The notes: generated by a model from the letters alone, not told the origin. 64,000 nt of DNA from Leadbetterella byssophila_A (GCA_040394735.1 JBEBRR010000002.1:49027-113026); one strand, 5' to 3'. Positions 25,589 through 35,447 are shown, numbered from the stretch's first letter. Numbers and translations: made by a program.

Positions 25589-28012
25589 ATGAAAAGCAAG
25601 CTCCTGTTGATCTTCCTGCTGGCGTCCGTATGCAACGCCTTTGCCCAGGATTTTGATTCTTATCTGAAAGATACCCGGAAAGCCGAAGGCTTTTTCACGT
25701 ATTATGTTCACGATGTCAAAGGAAAGATTTACCTGGAAATTGGTAATCCGAACCAGGAATTCCTGTATTATTCCAGCCTTTCAAGGGGGGTAGGGTCCAA
25801 TGATATCGGTCTTGACCGCGGAAAGATAGGCCGGGGAAAAGTAGTAAAATTTATCCGCTCGGGAAATAAACTCCTGCTGACAGAACCCAACTATTCGTAC
25901 CGGGCCACCACGAATGACAGCCTGGAACAGAATGCGGTGAAAGAGTCGTTTGCGTCTTCCGTACTGTTTGGCTTTGAAGTACTGGCCACTAAAAACGGGG
26001 TTTCCCTGGTGGATTTCACTCCCTTTTTACTGAGAGACGGGGTAGGAGCTATCCAGGCTATCACGGCAACAAGGCAGGGAACCTATACTTTTGATGCTTC
26101 CCGCTCCGGGCTGTTTACGGAAATGTGCAAATCATTTCCGGATAATACGGAGTTTGAAGCTATTATCACCCTTAGCGGAACGAGTGCCGGGCCTTATCTG
26201 AGGTCGGTGGTGCCTACCCCCGAAAACGTGACCACCCATCAGCATCATTCCTTTGTAAAACTGCCTGAGCCCGGTTTTAAAACCCGGGAGCTGGATCCCC
26301 GCATAGGGTATTTCGGAACTTCCTATTTTGATTATTCATCGTCTATAGACCAGCCTATTGAAACAAAGCTGATTGCCCGGCACCGGCTGGAAAAGAAATA
26401 CCCGGACCAGGCAGTGAGTGAACCGGTGAAGCCCATCGTGTATTACCTGGATTCGGGTGTTCCAGAACCTATCCGTTCTGCGCTGTTTGAAGGCGCTACC
26501 TGGTGGAATGAGGCTTTTGAGGCAGCCGGATTTAAAAATGCATTTCAGGTGAAAATGCTTCCGCCGGATGCCGACCCGATGGACATCCGGTATAACGTGG
26601 TGCAATGGGTACACCGAAGCACCAGGGGCTGGTCATACGGGAGCAGTATAACTGATCCGAGAACAGGCGAAATCCTGAAAGGGAAAGTGACGCTGGGTTC
26701 ACTGCGGGTGAGACAGGATTACCTGATTGCACAGGGCCTGACCGCTGATTTTGATTCGGGGAAAGAACAGCCCCACCTGGTTAAAATGGCTCTTGACCGC
26801 TTAAAGCAGCTTTCGGCTCATGAGATCGGTCATACGCTTGGCCTTCCCCATAATTATATTGCCAGCGTGGCTTCAAGGGCTTCTGTAATGGACTATCCGC
26901 ACCCTACGCTGAAGATAACAGAGGGGAAGATCGACTTGTCGGACGCCTATGCCATGGGCATAGGAGAATTTGATAAAATGGCAATCCGCTGGGGCTACCA
27001 GGAACTCCCCGCCGGGATAGATGAAAAGGCCGAACTGAATAAGATAGCGGAAGAGGTGATCGGGCAGGGCTACCTGTTTCTGAGCGACCAGGATGCGCGG
27101 CCTGACGGGTCGGTACACCCGCAGACCCACTTATGGGACAACGGTGCGAATGCCACGGAAGACCTGAAACACCTGATGCAGGTACGCAGGCTGGCCCTGA
27201 GAAATTTTGGTACGGCAAAGATTCCTGCTGGCACGCCTTATGCTAACCTCGAAGAAGTGTTGGTGCCGGTTTATATGCTTCACCGTTTTCAGGCCCAGGC
27301 CGCGGCCAAGGCCATTGGCGGAGCATATTACTCGTACGGTCTGAAAGGAGATGAGCTGCCTGTTTACAGGCCTGCTCCGGCAAAAGAGCAGAATGAAGCT
27401 TTTGAAGCCCTGCTTTCAACGCTTGACCCCGATTTCCTGGCACTCTCTCCCGAGCTGATCCGGCTGATTCCGCCGCGGGCGTACCGCTTCGGCGCTAATC
27501 CGCGTGAAACATTCAGGAGGCGTACGGGTATGACCTTTGATCCGCTGGGACCGGCAGAGGCATCGGCCCAGCTGACCCTGAGCCTTCTGCTGAACCCGGA
27601 ACGGGCTTCCCGGCTGGCCAGCCAGAAGATACTGCAGCAGGACCTCCCTTCCCTGGATGATATCCTGGCCAAAACTACCCGGACCCTCTGGAAAGGGCCG
27701 GGACTGGCCGCCTCCGACTACAAAGGGCAGATCCGGAGGGTTACGGCGGTGATGTACCTGTCAGAGCTGATGAAATTAAGCCGGACCTCCTCGGCCTCCA
27801 TAGAAGCGAAGATTGCTGCTTTAAATGCTATCCAGGAAATCAGATTACTGACGCAGACCAATACGGGGCTTAGCCGCATAACCCGTGACCTGATCCGGCG
27901 CTTTGAAGAAAATCCGAAAGAATTTGAGCCGGAAAGCTTCTATACCGCTCCTGACGGACAACCGATTGACCAGGATTACGAGTGGCTGGGGCCGGAATGT
28001 ACAGAAGAATAA
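25589..28012 (+). CDS. Exported zinc-dependent metalloprotease (DUF5117/HEXXH family)
   Basis: 807 residues. Signal peptide (MKSKLLLIFLLASVCNAFAQ), an N-terminal beta-rich domain (DUF5117-like, about 30-250), and a gluzincin-type catalytic core with HEIGHTLGLPHN at H411-E412-H415 and the third His at 421, the extended HExxHxxGxxH zinc motif of metzincins. A long helical C-terminal part follows. It is paralogous to the protein encoded at 41713-44244, sharing DARVGYF/DPRIGYFG-type and PIVYYLDSGVPEPIR-like segments. Probably acts in the periplasm or outside the cell; substrates unknown. The DUF2520 gene starts 4 bp after its stop. Confidence 0.88.
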   Translation: MKSKLLLIFLLASVCNAFAQDFDSYLKDTRKAEGFFTYYVHDVKGKIYLEIGNPNQEFLYYSSLSRGVGSNDIGLDRGKIGRGKVVKFIRSGNKLLLTEPNYSYRATTNDSLEQNAVKESFASSVLFGFEVLATKNGVSLVDFTPFLLRDGVGAIQAITATRQGTYTFDASRSGLFTEMCKSFPDNTEFEAIITLSGTSAGPYLRSVVPTPENVTTHQHHSFVKLPEPGFKTRELDPRIGYFGTSYFDYSSSIDQPIETKLIARHRLEKKYPDQAVSEPVKPIVYYLDSGVPEPIRSALFEGATWWNEAFEAAGFKNAFQVKMLPPDADPMDIRYNVVQWVHRSTRGWSYGSSITDPRTGEILKGKVTLGSLRVRQDYLIAQGLTADFDSGKEQPHLVKMALDRLKQLSAHEIGHTLGLPHNYIASVASRASVMDYPHPTLKITEGKIDLSDAYAMGIGEFDKMAIRWGYQELPAGIDEKAELNKIAEEVIGQGYLFLSDQDARPDGSVHPQTHLWDNGANATEDLKHLMQVRRLALRNFGTAKIPAGTPYANLEEVLVPVYMLHRFQAQAAAKAIGGAYYSYGLKGDELPVYRPAPAKEQNEAFEALLSTLDPDFLALSPELIRLIPPRAYRFGANPRETFRRRTGMTFDPLGPAEASAQLTLSLLLNPERASRLASQKILQQDLPSLDDILAKTTRTLWKGPGLAASDYKGQIRRVTAVMYLSELMKLSRTSSASIEAKIAALNAIQEIRLLTQTNTGLSRITRDLIRRFEENPKEFEPESFYTAPDGQPIDQDYEWLGPECTEE

Positions 28013-28016
28013 TAAA

Positions 28017-28817
28017 ATGACGGTAAGTATCATTGGAGCGGGAAACCTGGCCTGGCATCTGGCTAAGGCGATGGAGCGTGCGGAGGTAGCGGTAAACGAG
28101 ATTTATGCACGCGACATCCGGAAAGCAGGCGCCCTCGCCGACGTGCTGTATGCGGCCAGGGCCGTGAACACCCCGGATTTCTCACAGAGCAAGTCGGAAG
28201 TGTTCTTTCTCTGTGTTTCCGATGATGCCCTGGAGTCGGTGGCGTCACAGCTGCTGCTTCCTGACGGCGCCGTTCTGGCTCATACCTCAGGAGCACGGCC
28301 ACTCTCGGTTTTGGACGCCGCTATCTCACTGTATCACGGAAACCGGGTAGACTGCGGAGTCTTTTACCCCCTGCAGACCTTTAGCCGGGATGTTCCGGTA
28401 GATTTTGACCGGATCCCCGTCCTGGTGGAGTCGGAAGATAAGCACGCACTTTTCGCGCTGACTGCCCTGGCCCGGCGGCTCTCCGGGAAAGTGCTCCGGG
28501 TTAATTCCCGTGAACGGCTGGTATATCACGTTTCAGCGGTGTTCTCCTGTAATTTTACCAATCATCTCTGGGCCATGTCCAAAGAGATACTGGAATCGGA
28601 AAACCTCGACTTTGAGCTGCTGAAACCCCTGATTGCTGAAACCGTAAGGAAAATGATGCAGGCAGGCCATCCGGCAGAAGTACAGACGGGCCCTGCCATC
28701 CGGAGAGACCGGCGTACCCTTGACAGCCACCTCGATTTCCTGCGGGATGACGATGACCTGATGAAGGTCTATTCTACGCTCACTGAAAGTATTTCTGACT
28801 GGCATAGACTGGAATAA
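28017..28817 (+). CDS. Rossmann-fold oxidoreductase-like protein with DUF2520 domain
   Basis: 266 residues from the ATG at 28017. An upstream in-frame start would read through the end of the metalloprotease gene, and the inner start begins exactly at the fold. The N-terminus MTVSIIGAGNLAWHLAKAM is a dinucleotide-binding GxGNxA motif; the C-terminal half (VYHVSAVFSCNFTNHLWAMSKEIL) is the helical DUF2520 dimerisation domain, as in relatives of pyrroline-5-carboxylate reductase and F420-dependent NADP reductases. Cofactor NAD(P) is likely; the reaction is unknown. It is 4 bp after the protease gene, so they are co-transcribed, although no shared job is evident. Confidence 0.88.
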   Translation: MTVSIIGAGNLAWHLAKAMERAEVAVNEIYARDIRKAGALADVLYAARAVNTPDFSQSKSEVFFLCVSDDALESVASQLLLPDGAVLAHTSGARPLSVLDAAISLYHGNRVDCGVFYPLQTFSRDVPVDFDRIPVLVESEDKHALFALTALARRLSGKVLRVNSRERLVYHVSAVFSCNFTNHLWAMSKEILESENLDFELLKPLIAETVRKMMQAGHPAEVQTGPAIRRDRRTLDSHLDFLRDDDDLMKVYSTLTESISDWHRLE

Positions 28818-28857
28818 GAGTTTTTTCAGTAATTTCGTAGTTCGAAAGACTTTCCTG

Positions 28858-29643
28858 ATGCTTCCTAAAGTAATAGCAATTTCCAATCAAAAAGGCGGAG
28901 TGGGTAAAACCACCACGGCTGTCAATTTTTCAGCGGGTCTTTCAGCCCGCGGTTATAGGGTGCTTTTGATTGATACCGATCATCAGGCCAGCTGCACCGT
29001 GGCTTTCGGGTTAAAATCAGAATTTGATAACCGGAGCATTTACGCGGCGCTGGTGGGCCTTAGCCCCATACAGGATTGCATCATTCCTACCGGATACCGG
29101 AACCTGGACCTGATCCCGTCCACGCATCACCTCGTAGGAGCAGAGATAGAAATGGTCAATTTTATTGACCGGGAATATAAGCTGACCGAGAAGCTGGAAC
29201 CTATCAAGCCGCTATATGATTTCATCATCATTGACTGTCCGCCCTCATTGGGAATAGTTCCCGTGAACAGCCTGCTGGCAGCTGATTCCATCATTATTCC
29301 GCTTCAATGTGAGTTTTTCGGAATAGAAGGGCTGGAGCTGATCCTGGGCACGCTGAAGATCATTCAGAAGCGCCTGAAGCCTTCGCTTTACGTGGAAGGT
29401 ATCCTGCTGACCCTGCATGATACCGAAAATCAGCTTTCTACCAGTATCCTGAACCTGATGCGGAGCAATTTTGGTGACCTCGTGTTTGATACCTATATTC
29501 CCCGTGATCCGGCCTTTATTGATTCTACGGCCATGCAGGTACCTGTGATTCTTTCACCCGGGAGAACCGCCGGAGCTGAAGCGTATGACCGGCTTATCCT
29601 GGAGTTCCTGGAGAAATACAATATGGGAAAAATGAAATTTTAA
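28858..29643 (+). CDS. ParA/Soj-type ATPase without an adjacent parB
   Basis: 261 residues. Deviant Walker A motif NQKGGVGKTTT (signature Lys12, Lys17), Walker A' region LIDTDHQASC (most ParA proteins have DPQ here), and IIIDCPPSLG as Walker B. This is the full ParA fold of chromosome or plasmid partition ATPases that bind DNA non-specifically as dimers. Usually parB follows, but here the next gene is convergent, its stop only 2 bp away. The protein may be a second ParA used to position another cargo, or it may work with a ParB encoded elsewhere. Confidence 0.9.
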   Translation: MLPKVIAISNQKGGVGKTTTAVNFSAGLSARGYRVLLIDTDHQASCTVAFGLKSEFDNRSIYAALVGLSPIQDCIIPTGYRNLDLIPSTHHLVGAEIEMVNFIDREYKLTEKLEPIKPLYDFIIIDCPPSLGIVPVNSLLAADSIIIPLQCEFFGIEGLELILGTLKIIQKRLKPSLYVEGILLTLHDTENQLSTSILNLMRSNFGDLVFDTYIPRDPAFIDSTAMQVPVILSPGRTAGAEAYDRLILEFLEKYNMGKMKF

Positions 29644-29645
29644 AA

Positions 29646-31436
29646 TCAGAGCAGCGTAATTTTGGAGACCGCTTCCTGGTTTCCGTTCTGCAGTTTTATA
29701 AAATACAGCCCGGAGGCCAGGTCGTTTATTTTAATGGAAGTATTTTTTTCAAAAACCCGGTGTTTCAGCACTTTTCCTTCCGGAGTATACAGAAGGGCCG
29801 TGGTAGAGCCCTCGAAAGGTACCTCTATATGCACAAAATCCCGTGCCGGATTAGGGTAAACTTTTACCCGTATATTTTCATTTCCCAGCAGCAATTCTAC
29901 CATCACCTCCGTGGAGCTTTGTGATGCACAATGGGTGGTATCCCAGGCAGTCACATAATACGTTCCGCTGTGGATAGACCGGGCATCAGGAATTTCCGGA
30001 CTCTGCCGGTCAGATTTAAATCCAAGCGGACCTGTCCATTGGTAATAGACTCCGCCATCTGCCTGCAGCCGGATGATATCCTTTTCAAAATAAGGACCTG
30101 TATTGGAAGCTGTGACTACCGGAAGTTGAATCACCGGGAGGTTAAGGGAGTCGCGCAGTACCTTACCGTCAGGCAGGCGGCACTGTACGGTATATGAGGT
30201 GGAAACAGAAGGACTGACCCTGATGATGCCGGTGGTTTCCCCGCTTCCCCAAAGGATACTTCCGGTACATCCCTTTACGCTGAGCTGTGTGCTTTCTCCA
30301 CTGCACACGATCTCTTTTTCAGGTACAATGGTTATTCCGGGGGCAGTACCGCCGGAGATCTTCCAGGTAATGCTTGTGGTGCGCAGGGCAGGGTTTTTCC
30401 GGCTTAAGGGGGTTTCGTCTACCACAGTAGCCGTCAGGGTAGAAACCTCCTGGTTTAAATCTTCCGGTTTTATAGTAACCTTTTCTGCACCTCCTGCAGG
30501 GGTTCCGTTTAAATCCCACAGCACTCTGAGTGTATTGGGATCCGGTCTGATCAGATCTATTTCAAAATCACGGGGCGCTGAGAGATGGATGACGGAACGG
30601 AAGTCCGGATCTGCCCGGTCAACGGGGCTTACCAGACTGAAAATTCGTTCTACCGTAGCCTCCCGGCAGACAGCGCAGTAGGGCTTGTCTAAGGTTTCCA
30701 TAAGGCAGTCAGCGTTCGCGGGTTTCATCCACTGGGCCATTTCGGCGGTAGTTCCGTGGGGGAAAATACCGGTATTACCTGTGCCCAGCCAGTCTTTCCA
30801 GCGTATATATTCCCTGCGGGTTTCTTTCGTCATATTAATATTTTCTCGGGCGTAATAGGAACCTGCCCAATATTCATCGCTCAGTTTACCAAAAGAATGG
30901 CCTATTTCGTGAATTCCTATGAGATTGGCCCTGTTATCCAATGTAAATGTAGCATAAACTCCTCCCGAACCTCCATAGAAGGGAGTATTCAGGATGACAA
31001 TGATCATATCATACTCAGGAAAATTATTGGCTAAGACTTCATATATCAGGTAATCTTTGGATAGTCCTGTCAGCCGGTGGATGCCTGTACCGAATGTACC
31101 GCCATAGAAATTATTTACCTGAACCACCGGGTGGTTGTAATAGGCGTCAGGAGCAGTGCCGGGGTTAGATATTCCGCTCTCTGCCGACGGAGTGCTTATG
31201 CAGAAAAAATTAAGGTAACGGCTGTATTGCTTAAAAGGCTCATAAGCATTAAAGGATCCGGCAAAGCTTCTTGCCGCAGTGACGAAGCCGGGTAACTCCT
31301 GCGCCGTGAAGCCATCCCCTAATATGACCACATTTATCCGGTTACCGACATCCCCGTTATTGACCAGTGTATCCACCTTAAATTTTTGCTGGGCAAAAGA
31401 CGGAATGGTTATCAGCAGCAGGAAGAGGTATTTCAT
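29646..31436 (-). CDS. M64 family metallopeptidase with type IX secretion sorting domain
   Basis: 596 residues. Signal peptide (FLLLITIPSFAQ), an M64 (IgA peptidase-like) catalytic domain with HEIGHSFGKLSDEY: zinc ligands H176 and H180, catalytic E177 and a downstream acidic ligand (D187/E188), as in that family. Then beta-sandwich Ig-like repeats (about 300-500) and a C-terminal type A sorting domain (VKVYPNPARDFVHIEV ... GLYFIKLQNGNQEAVSKI), which directs export through the type IX system. It is the last gene of the PBP1A operon; its start overlaps the small lipoprotein stop by 4 bp (ATGA). Likely a secreted protease; target unknown. Confidence 0.92.
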   Translation of the reverse strand: MKYLFLLLITIPSFAQQKFKVDTLVNNGDVGNRINVVILGDGFTAQELPGFVTAARSFAGSFNAYEPFKQYSRYLNFFCISTPSAESGISNPGTAPDAYYNHPVVQVNNFYGGTFGTGIHRLTGLSKDYLIYEVLANNFPEYDMIIVILNTPFYGGSGGVYATFTLDNRANLIGIHEIGHSFGKLSDEYWAGSYYARENINMTKETRREYIRWKDWLGTGNTGIFPHGTTAEMAQWMKPANADCLMETLDKPYCAVCREATVERIFSLVSPVDRADPDFRSVIHLSAPRDFEIDLIRPDPNTLRVLWDLNGTPAGGAEKVTIKPEDLNQEVSTLTATVVDETPLSRKNPALRTTSITWKISGGTAPGITIVPEKEIVCSGESTQLSVKGCTGSILWGSGETTGIIRVSPSVSTSYTVQCRLPDGKVLRDSLNLPVIQLPVVTASNTGPYFEKDIIRLQADGGVYYQWTGPLGFKSDRQSPEIPDARSIHSGTYYVTAWDTTHCASQSSTEVMVELLLGNENIRVKVYPNPARDFVHIEVPFEGSTTALLYTPEGKVLKHRVFEKNTSIKINDLASGLYFIKLQNGNQEAVSKITLL

Positions 31437-31927
31437 AAGGCAAATTTCAGGGTGAATAATTTTCTGGGAGAATGCGCAGGTCCTGTGCTGAACAATTCCA
31501 GCGTTTCCATGTTTTTCTCTACAGGTATCCGGAGGGTCAGCGAGCCGGATGAAGCCGTTTCTGAAATTTTGCGGATGGTTCCGTCCGGGCTGAATACTTC
31601 CCTGTCTCTGTACAGGGGATGTTCAGCATGTATGGTTTTGGGCGGATTTCCGTTAGAATAGGAAATAACGGTTTCAATTCCGGATAATCCATGAATATGA
31701 GAGCCGGAATCTTTCACCTTTCCGGCAGCTGCCAATGATTGGGTGAGTACAGCGGTTTCGCGTTTTCCTTTTTTACTTAAATCAAAGGTTAAGAACAGCA
31801 TTGTATTCGCTGCAGAAGCATCAAAATTAGGAACCTCATGAAGCTTTATTACCTCTCGGGCCGGGCTGCAGGAGGCCAGGCTTAAAAGCAAAAACAGGGC
31901 GGGAGCCGTTACCGAAGACTTAAGCAT
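31433..31927 (-). CDS. Lipoprotein of unknown function
   Basis: 164 residues with a lipobox (LLLSLASC, Cys at about 20) and a soluble domain without a recognised family. Mostly beta strands are predicted from the pattern (TMLFLTFDLSKK, SLTLRIPVEKNMETLELFS). It sits between PBP1A (20 bp away) and the M64 peptidase (4-bp overlap), so translation of the peptidase is probably coupled to it. It could be a partner or chaperone of that peptidase, but nothing in the sequence shows that. Confidence 0.7.
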   Translation of the reverse strand: MLKSSVTAPALFLLLSLASCSPAREVIKLHEVPNFDASAANTMLFLTFDLSKKGKRETAVLTQSLAAAGKVKDSGSHIHGLSGIETVISYSNGNPPKTIHAEHPLYRDREVFSPDGTIRKISETASSGSLTLRIPVEKNMETLELFSTGPAHSPRKLFTLKFAL

Positions 31928-31947
31928 GAAATGGCCCGCTGTATGTT

Positions 31948-34281
31948 TTACAGTTGTTCATCGTCATCTTCCGGCTTTAATTCCCCGCTGTTCGGCGTTG
32001 CAGTGGTCTGGCCGGTCGGGAATCCCTCATTGGCGGTAACGGCACAGTCACCGGCAATCCGGATGGTCGGCGGCATCAGGAATTTGGTCTTTTTGTACTC
32101 GATACCCTGATCTTCGTATACCTTCTTCATAAACAGGCCCCAGGCCGGCATGGCCATACGTGCACCCTGTCCGTACTGGATGGTTTCAAAGTGAACGGCC
32201 CGGTCTTCTCCCCCTACCCATACCCCGCCGATCAGGTCCTGGGTCATACCTACAAACCAGGCGTCGGAATAGTTGGAGGTAGTTCCCGTTTTGGCGGCGA
32301 TCTCGTTGCCGTCTATCAGCCCGTAGCGGGCCAGGCCCATGGCCGTTCCGCCCGGTGCAGTGGCACCGCGCATCAGGTGGATCATCTTATAGGCGGTTTC
32401 TTTGCTCAGCACCTCTTTCTGAATAGGGAAGTATTCTTTGATAACTTCCCCGTTTTTATCCTCTATCCTTAACAGCACCATAGGCTCGGTGTACACCCCT
32501 CCGTTGGCAAAAACGGCATAGCCGCTTAAAAGTTCGTACAGCTTGACGTCTGAAACCCCGAGGCTGAGCGAGGGCGAATTGGCCAGGGGGGTCTTGATGC
32601 CCAGCTGCCGGGCATATTCAATCACTTTATCCGACCCGAATTCCTTGATCAGCTTGGCGCTCACCGTGTTTACGGAAGCTCCGAGTGCTTGTCTCAGGGT
32701 CAGGTCATTGTAGGAATACCGGCCATCCGAGTTCCGGGGGGTCCAGGAGCGGCTGCCCGGAATATGGAAGGTAACCGGCTCATCTCTTACCCGGTCACAG
32801 GTGGAAAAACCGTTGTCAATGGCCGTAACGTATACGAACGGCTTGAAGGTAGATCCGGGCTGGCGCTCACTCTGGTAAACGTTATCAAATTTGAAATATT
32901 TGTAATTGATACCGCCTACCCAGGCCTTGACATAGCCGTTTCGGGGATCCATAGACAGCATGCCGATATTCAGGAATCTCTTGTAATGCCGGAGAGAGTC
33001 CATGTGTGACATCACCGTATCGCGCTCACCCTGCCAGGTGAACACCCGCATAGGCATCTTTTCATTCATTTTGGCATTGATTTTCCCCACATCTCCGCCG
33101 TATTGACGCTTCAGTGCCTGGTAATAACCTGTACGTTTGGCCGCGTCTTCTATAAAATTCGGAAATTCTTCATATTGGGAGGTAGATCCCGGCTTTAATT
33201 TCAGCCAGGGGTTCCGTCCCTTGAAATGATTATCAAAAATGGCCTGGTAGTTCTTCATATGCTCCATCATGGCCTCTTCAGCGTAACGCTGCATACGGGA
33301 GTCAATGGTAGTATAGATCTTAAAGCCTTTGGTATAAAGATCGCTTTCCGAGTAGCCCAGCTTTTTCAGTTCGGTTTTCATCACGTCTTTCAGGTGTTCC
33401 CTGAAATACCGGGCCAGTCCGTAATTATGACTTTCGGGTGAATAGTCCAGCACGATAGGAATGGCCGCCAGCTCTTTTCCCTGCTCCGGAGTGATCTTAT
33501 TGAACTTGACCATCTGGGAGATCACCACATCACGCCTTTGCTTCGCGTTTTTCGGAAAGAATTTAGGATTAAAGCGTGAGGGGTTCTGGATCATCCCCAC
33601 CAGCAGCGCCGACTCTTCCGGCTTAAGATTTTCCGGGTTCTTTTTGAAATACGTTTTGGCCGCCGATTTCAGGCCGTAGGCGCCGCTGCTGAACTCAATG
33701 GTGTTCAGATACATGGTCATGATCTCCGGCTTGGTATACCGTCTTTCCAGCTTGATGGCCGTGATCCATTCCTTGAGCTTAATAAGAAGAACCTTCACTC
33801 CGGGAACCTTATAGAGAACTCCTTCGTAAGAATCGTCCCGCCGCAGTTTAAACAGGTTTTTCGCCAGCTGCTGGGTAATGGTACTTCCCCCTCCTTTCCG
33901 GTTAAAGGTCAGTACCCCGCCCACCACGCGCAGCATACTACGGGCATCAATACCCGAATGCATGGCAAACCGCACATCTTCCGTAGCCAGCAGGGCATCC
34001 TTGAAATTATCAGGAATCTCCGCATAGGTCATGGTGCTCCGGTTTTCAAAAAAGAATTTCCCGATGATCTTGTTATCGGAAGAAATAATATCAGAGGCGA
34101 TCTCACTTTTCGGATTATCTAGGTCGTCTACGGAAGGCATCTTGCCGAAAAGCCAGAACAGGTTCAGATTAAGGGCAAGAAGGAACAGGGCTGCTGCGGC
34201 AAAGCCGTAGAAGATAATTTTATAGGAAAGCTTAATCAGACTTTTGTATTTACCTGCGCTGAAACGTTCAGAGAATCTCAT
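31948..34281 (-). CDS. Bifunctional class A penicillin-binding protein 1A
   Basis: Polymerises and crosslinks peptidoglycan at the inner membrane. 777 residues: short cytoplasmic tail, membrane helix (about 22-45), GT51 glycosyltransferase domain with catalytic Glu in ATEDVRFAMHSG (E101) and GGSTITQQLAKNLF, then a transpeptidase domain with SxxK in PGSTFKPFVY (S477, K480), SVN (ASVNTVSAK) and KTGTT motifs. A C-terminal Asp/Glu-rich tail ends PEDDDEQL. First gene of an operon with a lipoprotein and an M64 peptidase downstream, which is an unusual set. Confidence 0.95.
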   Translation of the reverse strand: MRFSERFSAGKYKSLIKLSYKIIFYGFAAAALFLLALNLNLFWLFGKMPSVDDLDNPKSEIASDIISSDNKIIGKFFFENRSTMTYAEIPDNFKDALLATEDVRFAMHSGIDARSMLRVVGGVLTFNRKGGGSTITQQLAKNLFKLRRDDSYEGVLYKVPGVKVLLIKLKEWITAIKLERRYTKPEIMTMYLNTIEFSSGAYGLKSAAKTYFKKNPENLKPEESALLVGMIQNPSRFNPKFFPKNAKQRRDVVISQMVKFNKITPEQGKELAAIPIVLDYSPESHNYGLARYFREHLKDVMKTELKKLGYSESDLYTKGFKIYTTIDSRMQRYAEEAMMEHMKNYQAIFDNHFKGRNPWLKLKPGSTSQYEEFPNFIEDAAKRTGYYQALKRQYGGDVGKINAKMNEKMPMRVFTWQGERDTVMSHMDSLRHYKRFLNIGMLSMDPRNGYVKAWVGGINYKYFKFDNVYQSERQPGSTFKPFVYVTAIDNGFSTCDRVRDEPVTFHIPGSRSWTPRNSDGRYSYNDLTLRQALGASVNTVSAKLIKEFGSDKVIEYARQLGIKTPLANSPSLSLGVSDVKLYELLSGYAVFANGGVYTEPMVLLRIEDKNGEVIKEYFPIQKEVLSKETAYKMIHLMRGATAPGGTAMGLARYGLIDGNEIAAKTGTTSNYSDAWFVGMTQDLIGGVWVGGEDRAVHFETIQYGQGARMAMPAWGLFMKKVYEDQGIEYKKTKFLMPPTIRIAGDCAVTANEGFPTGQTTATPNSGELKPEDDDEQL

Positions 34282-34369
34282 CTTACAGGGCGATGTTGGT
34301 TGGTTAGAAAAGTAAAGTTAATAGTTAAAATGATTTCCCTGTTAACTTATTGTTTAAAAGTAGAAAATA

Positions 34370-35371
34370 TTATAGTTTCATCCGCGGAAGAGGACTGATG
34401 CCCTGATCGGTAAAGTTACCGTTAAGATATTGGTAGTGAGCCGCTATGGCAATCATTCCCGCATTGTCGGTACAATACTGAAAATCAGGGATATAAATGT
34501 TCCACCGTTGTTTTTCTGCCTCCTGCTCCAGGGTTTTCCTGAGCCCGCCGTTAGCCGAAACCCCGCCGGCAATGGCTATATCCCGGATGTGGTATCTCCT
34601 GGCTGCTTTTCGAAGCTTGTTCAGCAGCATACGGATCAGCGCATTCTGGTAGGAAGCGCAGATATCCCGGATGTTTTCCTTTACAAAATCTTCCCCTTTG
34701 TCCTGAATAAAATACAGCAGGGCGGTCTTGATGCCGCTGAAAGAGAATTTCAGGTCGGGCATTTCGGAAAGGGGGAAAGAAAATGCTTCCGGGTTGCCTT
34801 CCGCTGCCAGGCGGTCGATCTGCGGCCCTCCGGGATACCCCAGTCCCAGCATCTTGGCAGCCTTGTCAAAGGCCTCGCCCACGGCGTCGTCAGCCGTTTC
34901 CCCGACGACTTCCATTTCCAACGGGCTTTTGACCAGCACCAGCTGGGTATGGCCGCCACTGACGGTCAGGCAGATGAAAGGGAAGCCCGGTTTAGGGTCA
35001 TCAATAAAATGGGCCAGTACGTGCGCCTGCATATGATTTACTTCGATCAGCGGAATGTTCAGACCCAGGGCAAGGGCCTTGGCAAAGGAGGTGCCCACGA
35101 GCAGAGAGCCCAGTAAGCCCGGCCCGCGGGTGAAAGCTATGGCCGACAGATCCGGTCTTTGCACACCGGCATCTGTGAGGGCTTCCCGCACTACCCGCAC
35201 GATGTCCTGCTGATGGGCCCGTGACGCCAGCTCGGGAACCACGCCGCCGTATTGTTCATGGATGACCTGTGATGCCACAATGTTATTCAGGATTTTTCCG
35301 TTCTTAATAATTGCAGCGGAGGTCTCATCACAGGATGACTCGATGGCCAGCAGGGTAATATCGTCAATCAT
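34370..35371 (-). CDS. tsaD: tRNA N6-adenosine threonylcarbamoyltransferase
   Basis: Transfers threonylcarbamoyl to adenosine 37 of ANN-decoding tRNAs in the cytoplasm. 333 residues, normal length. ASKHA-fold motifs: LLAIESSCDETSAAI at the N-terminus; the metal-binding His pair in NHMQAH; GGHTQLV; DDAVGEAFDK; and GGVSANGGLR near the C-terminus. It is divergent from the TamB-like gene with 76 bp between starts; a TACCTTTG -7-like element (minus strand, 35436-35429) lies in the gap. Confidence 0.97.
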   Translation of the reverse strand: MIDDITLLAIESSCDETSAAIIKNGKILNNIVASQVIHEQYGGVVPELASRAHQQDIVRVVREALTDAGVQRPDLSAIAFTRGPGLLGSLLVGTSFAKALALGLNIPLIEVNHMQAHVLAHFIDDPKPGFPFICLTVSGGHTQLVLVKSPLEMEVVGETADDAVGEAFDKAAKMLGLGYPGGPQIDRLAAEGNPEAFSFPLSEMPDLKFSFSGIKTALLYFIQDKGEDFVKENIRDICASYQNALIRMLLNKLRKAARRYHIRDIAIAGGVSANGGLRKTLEQEAEKQRWNIYIPDFQYCTDNAGMIAIAAHYQYLNGNFTDQGISPLPRMKL

Positions 35372-35447
35372 TCTTTTTTAATATCAGTAAAATGTAAGAT
35401 TTTTGCAGATATTCTGGAAGTGAATTTGCAAAGGTAATAAAATAGTA

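Noticed and set aside
28858..29643. Partition locus (parAB/parS)
   Set aside because: Only a ParA is present; no ParB and no parS-like palindrome was seen nearby.
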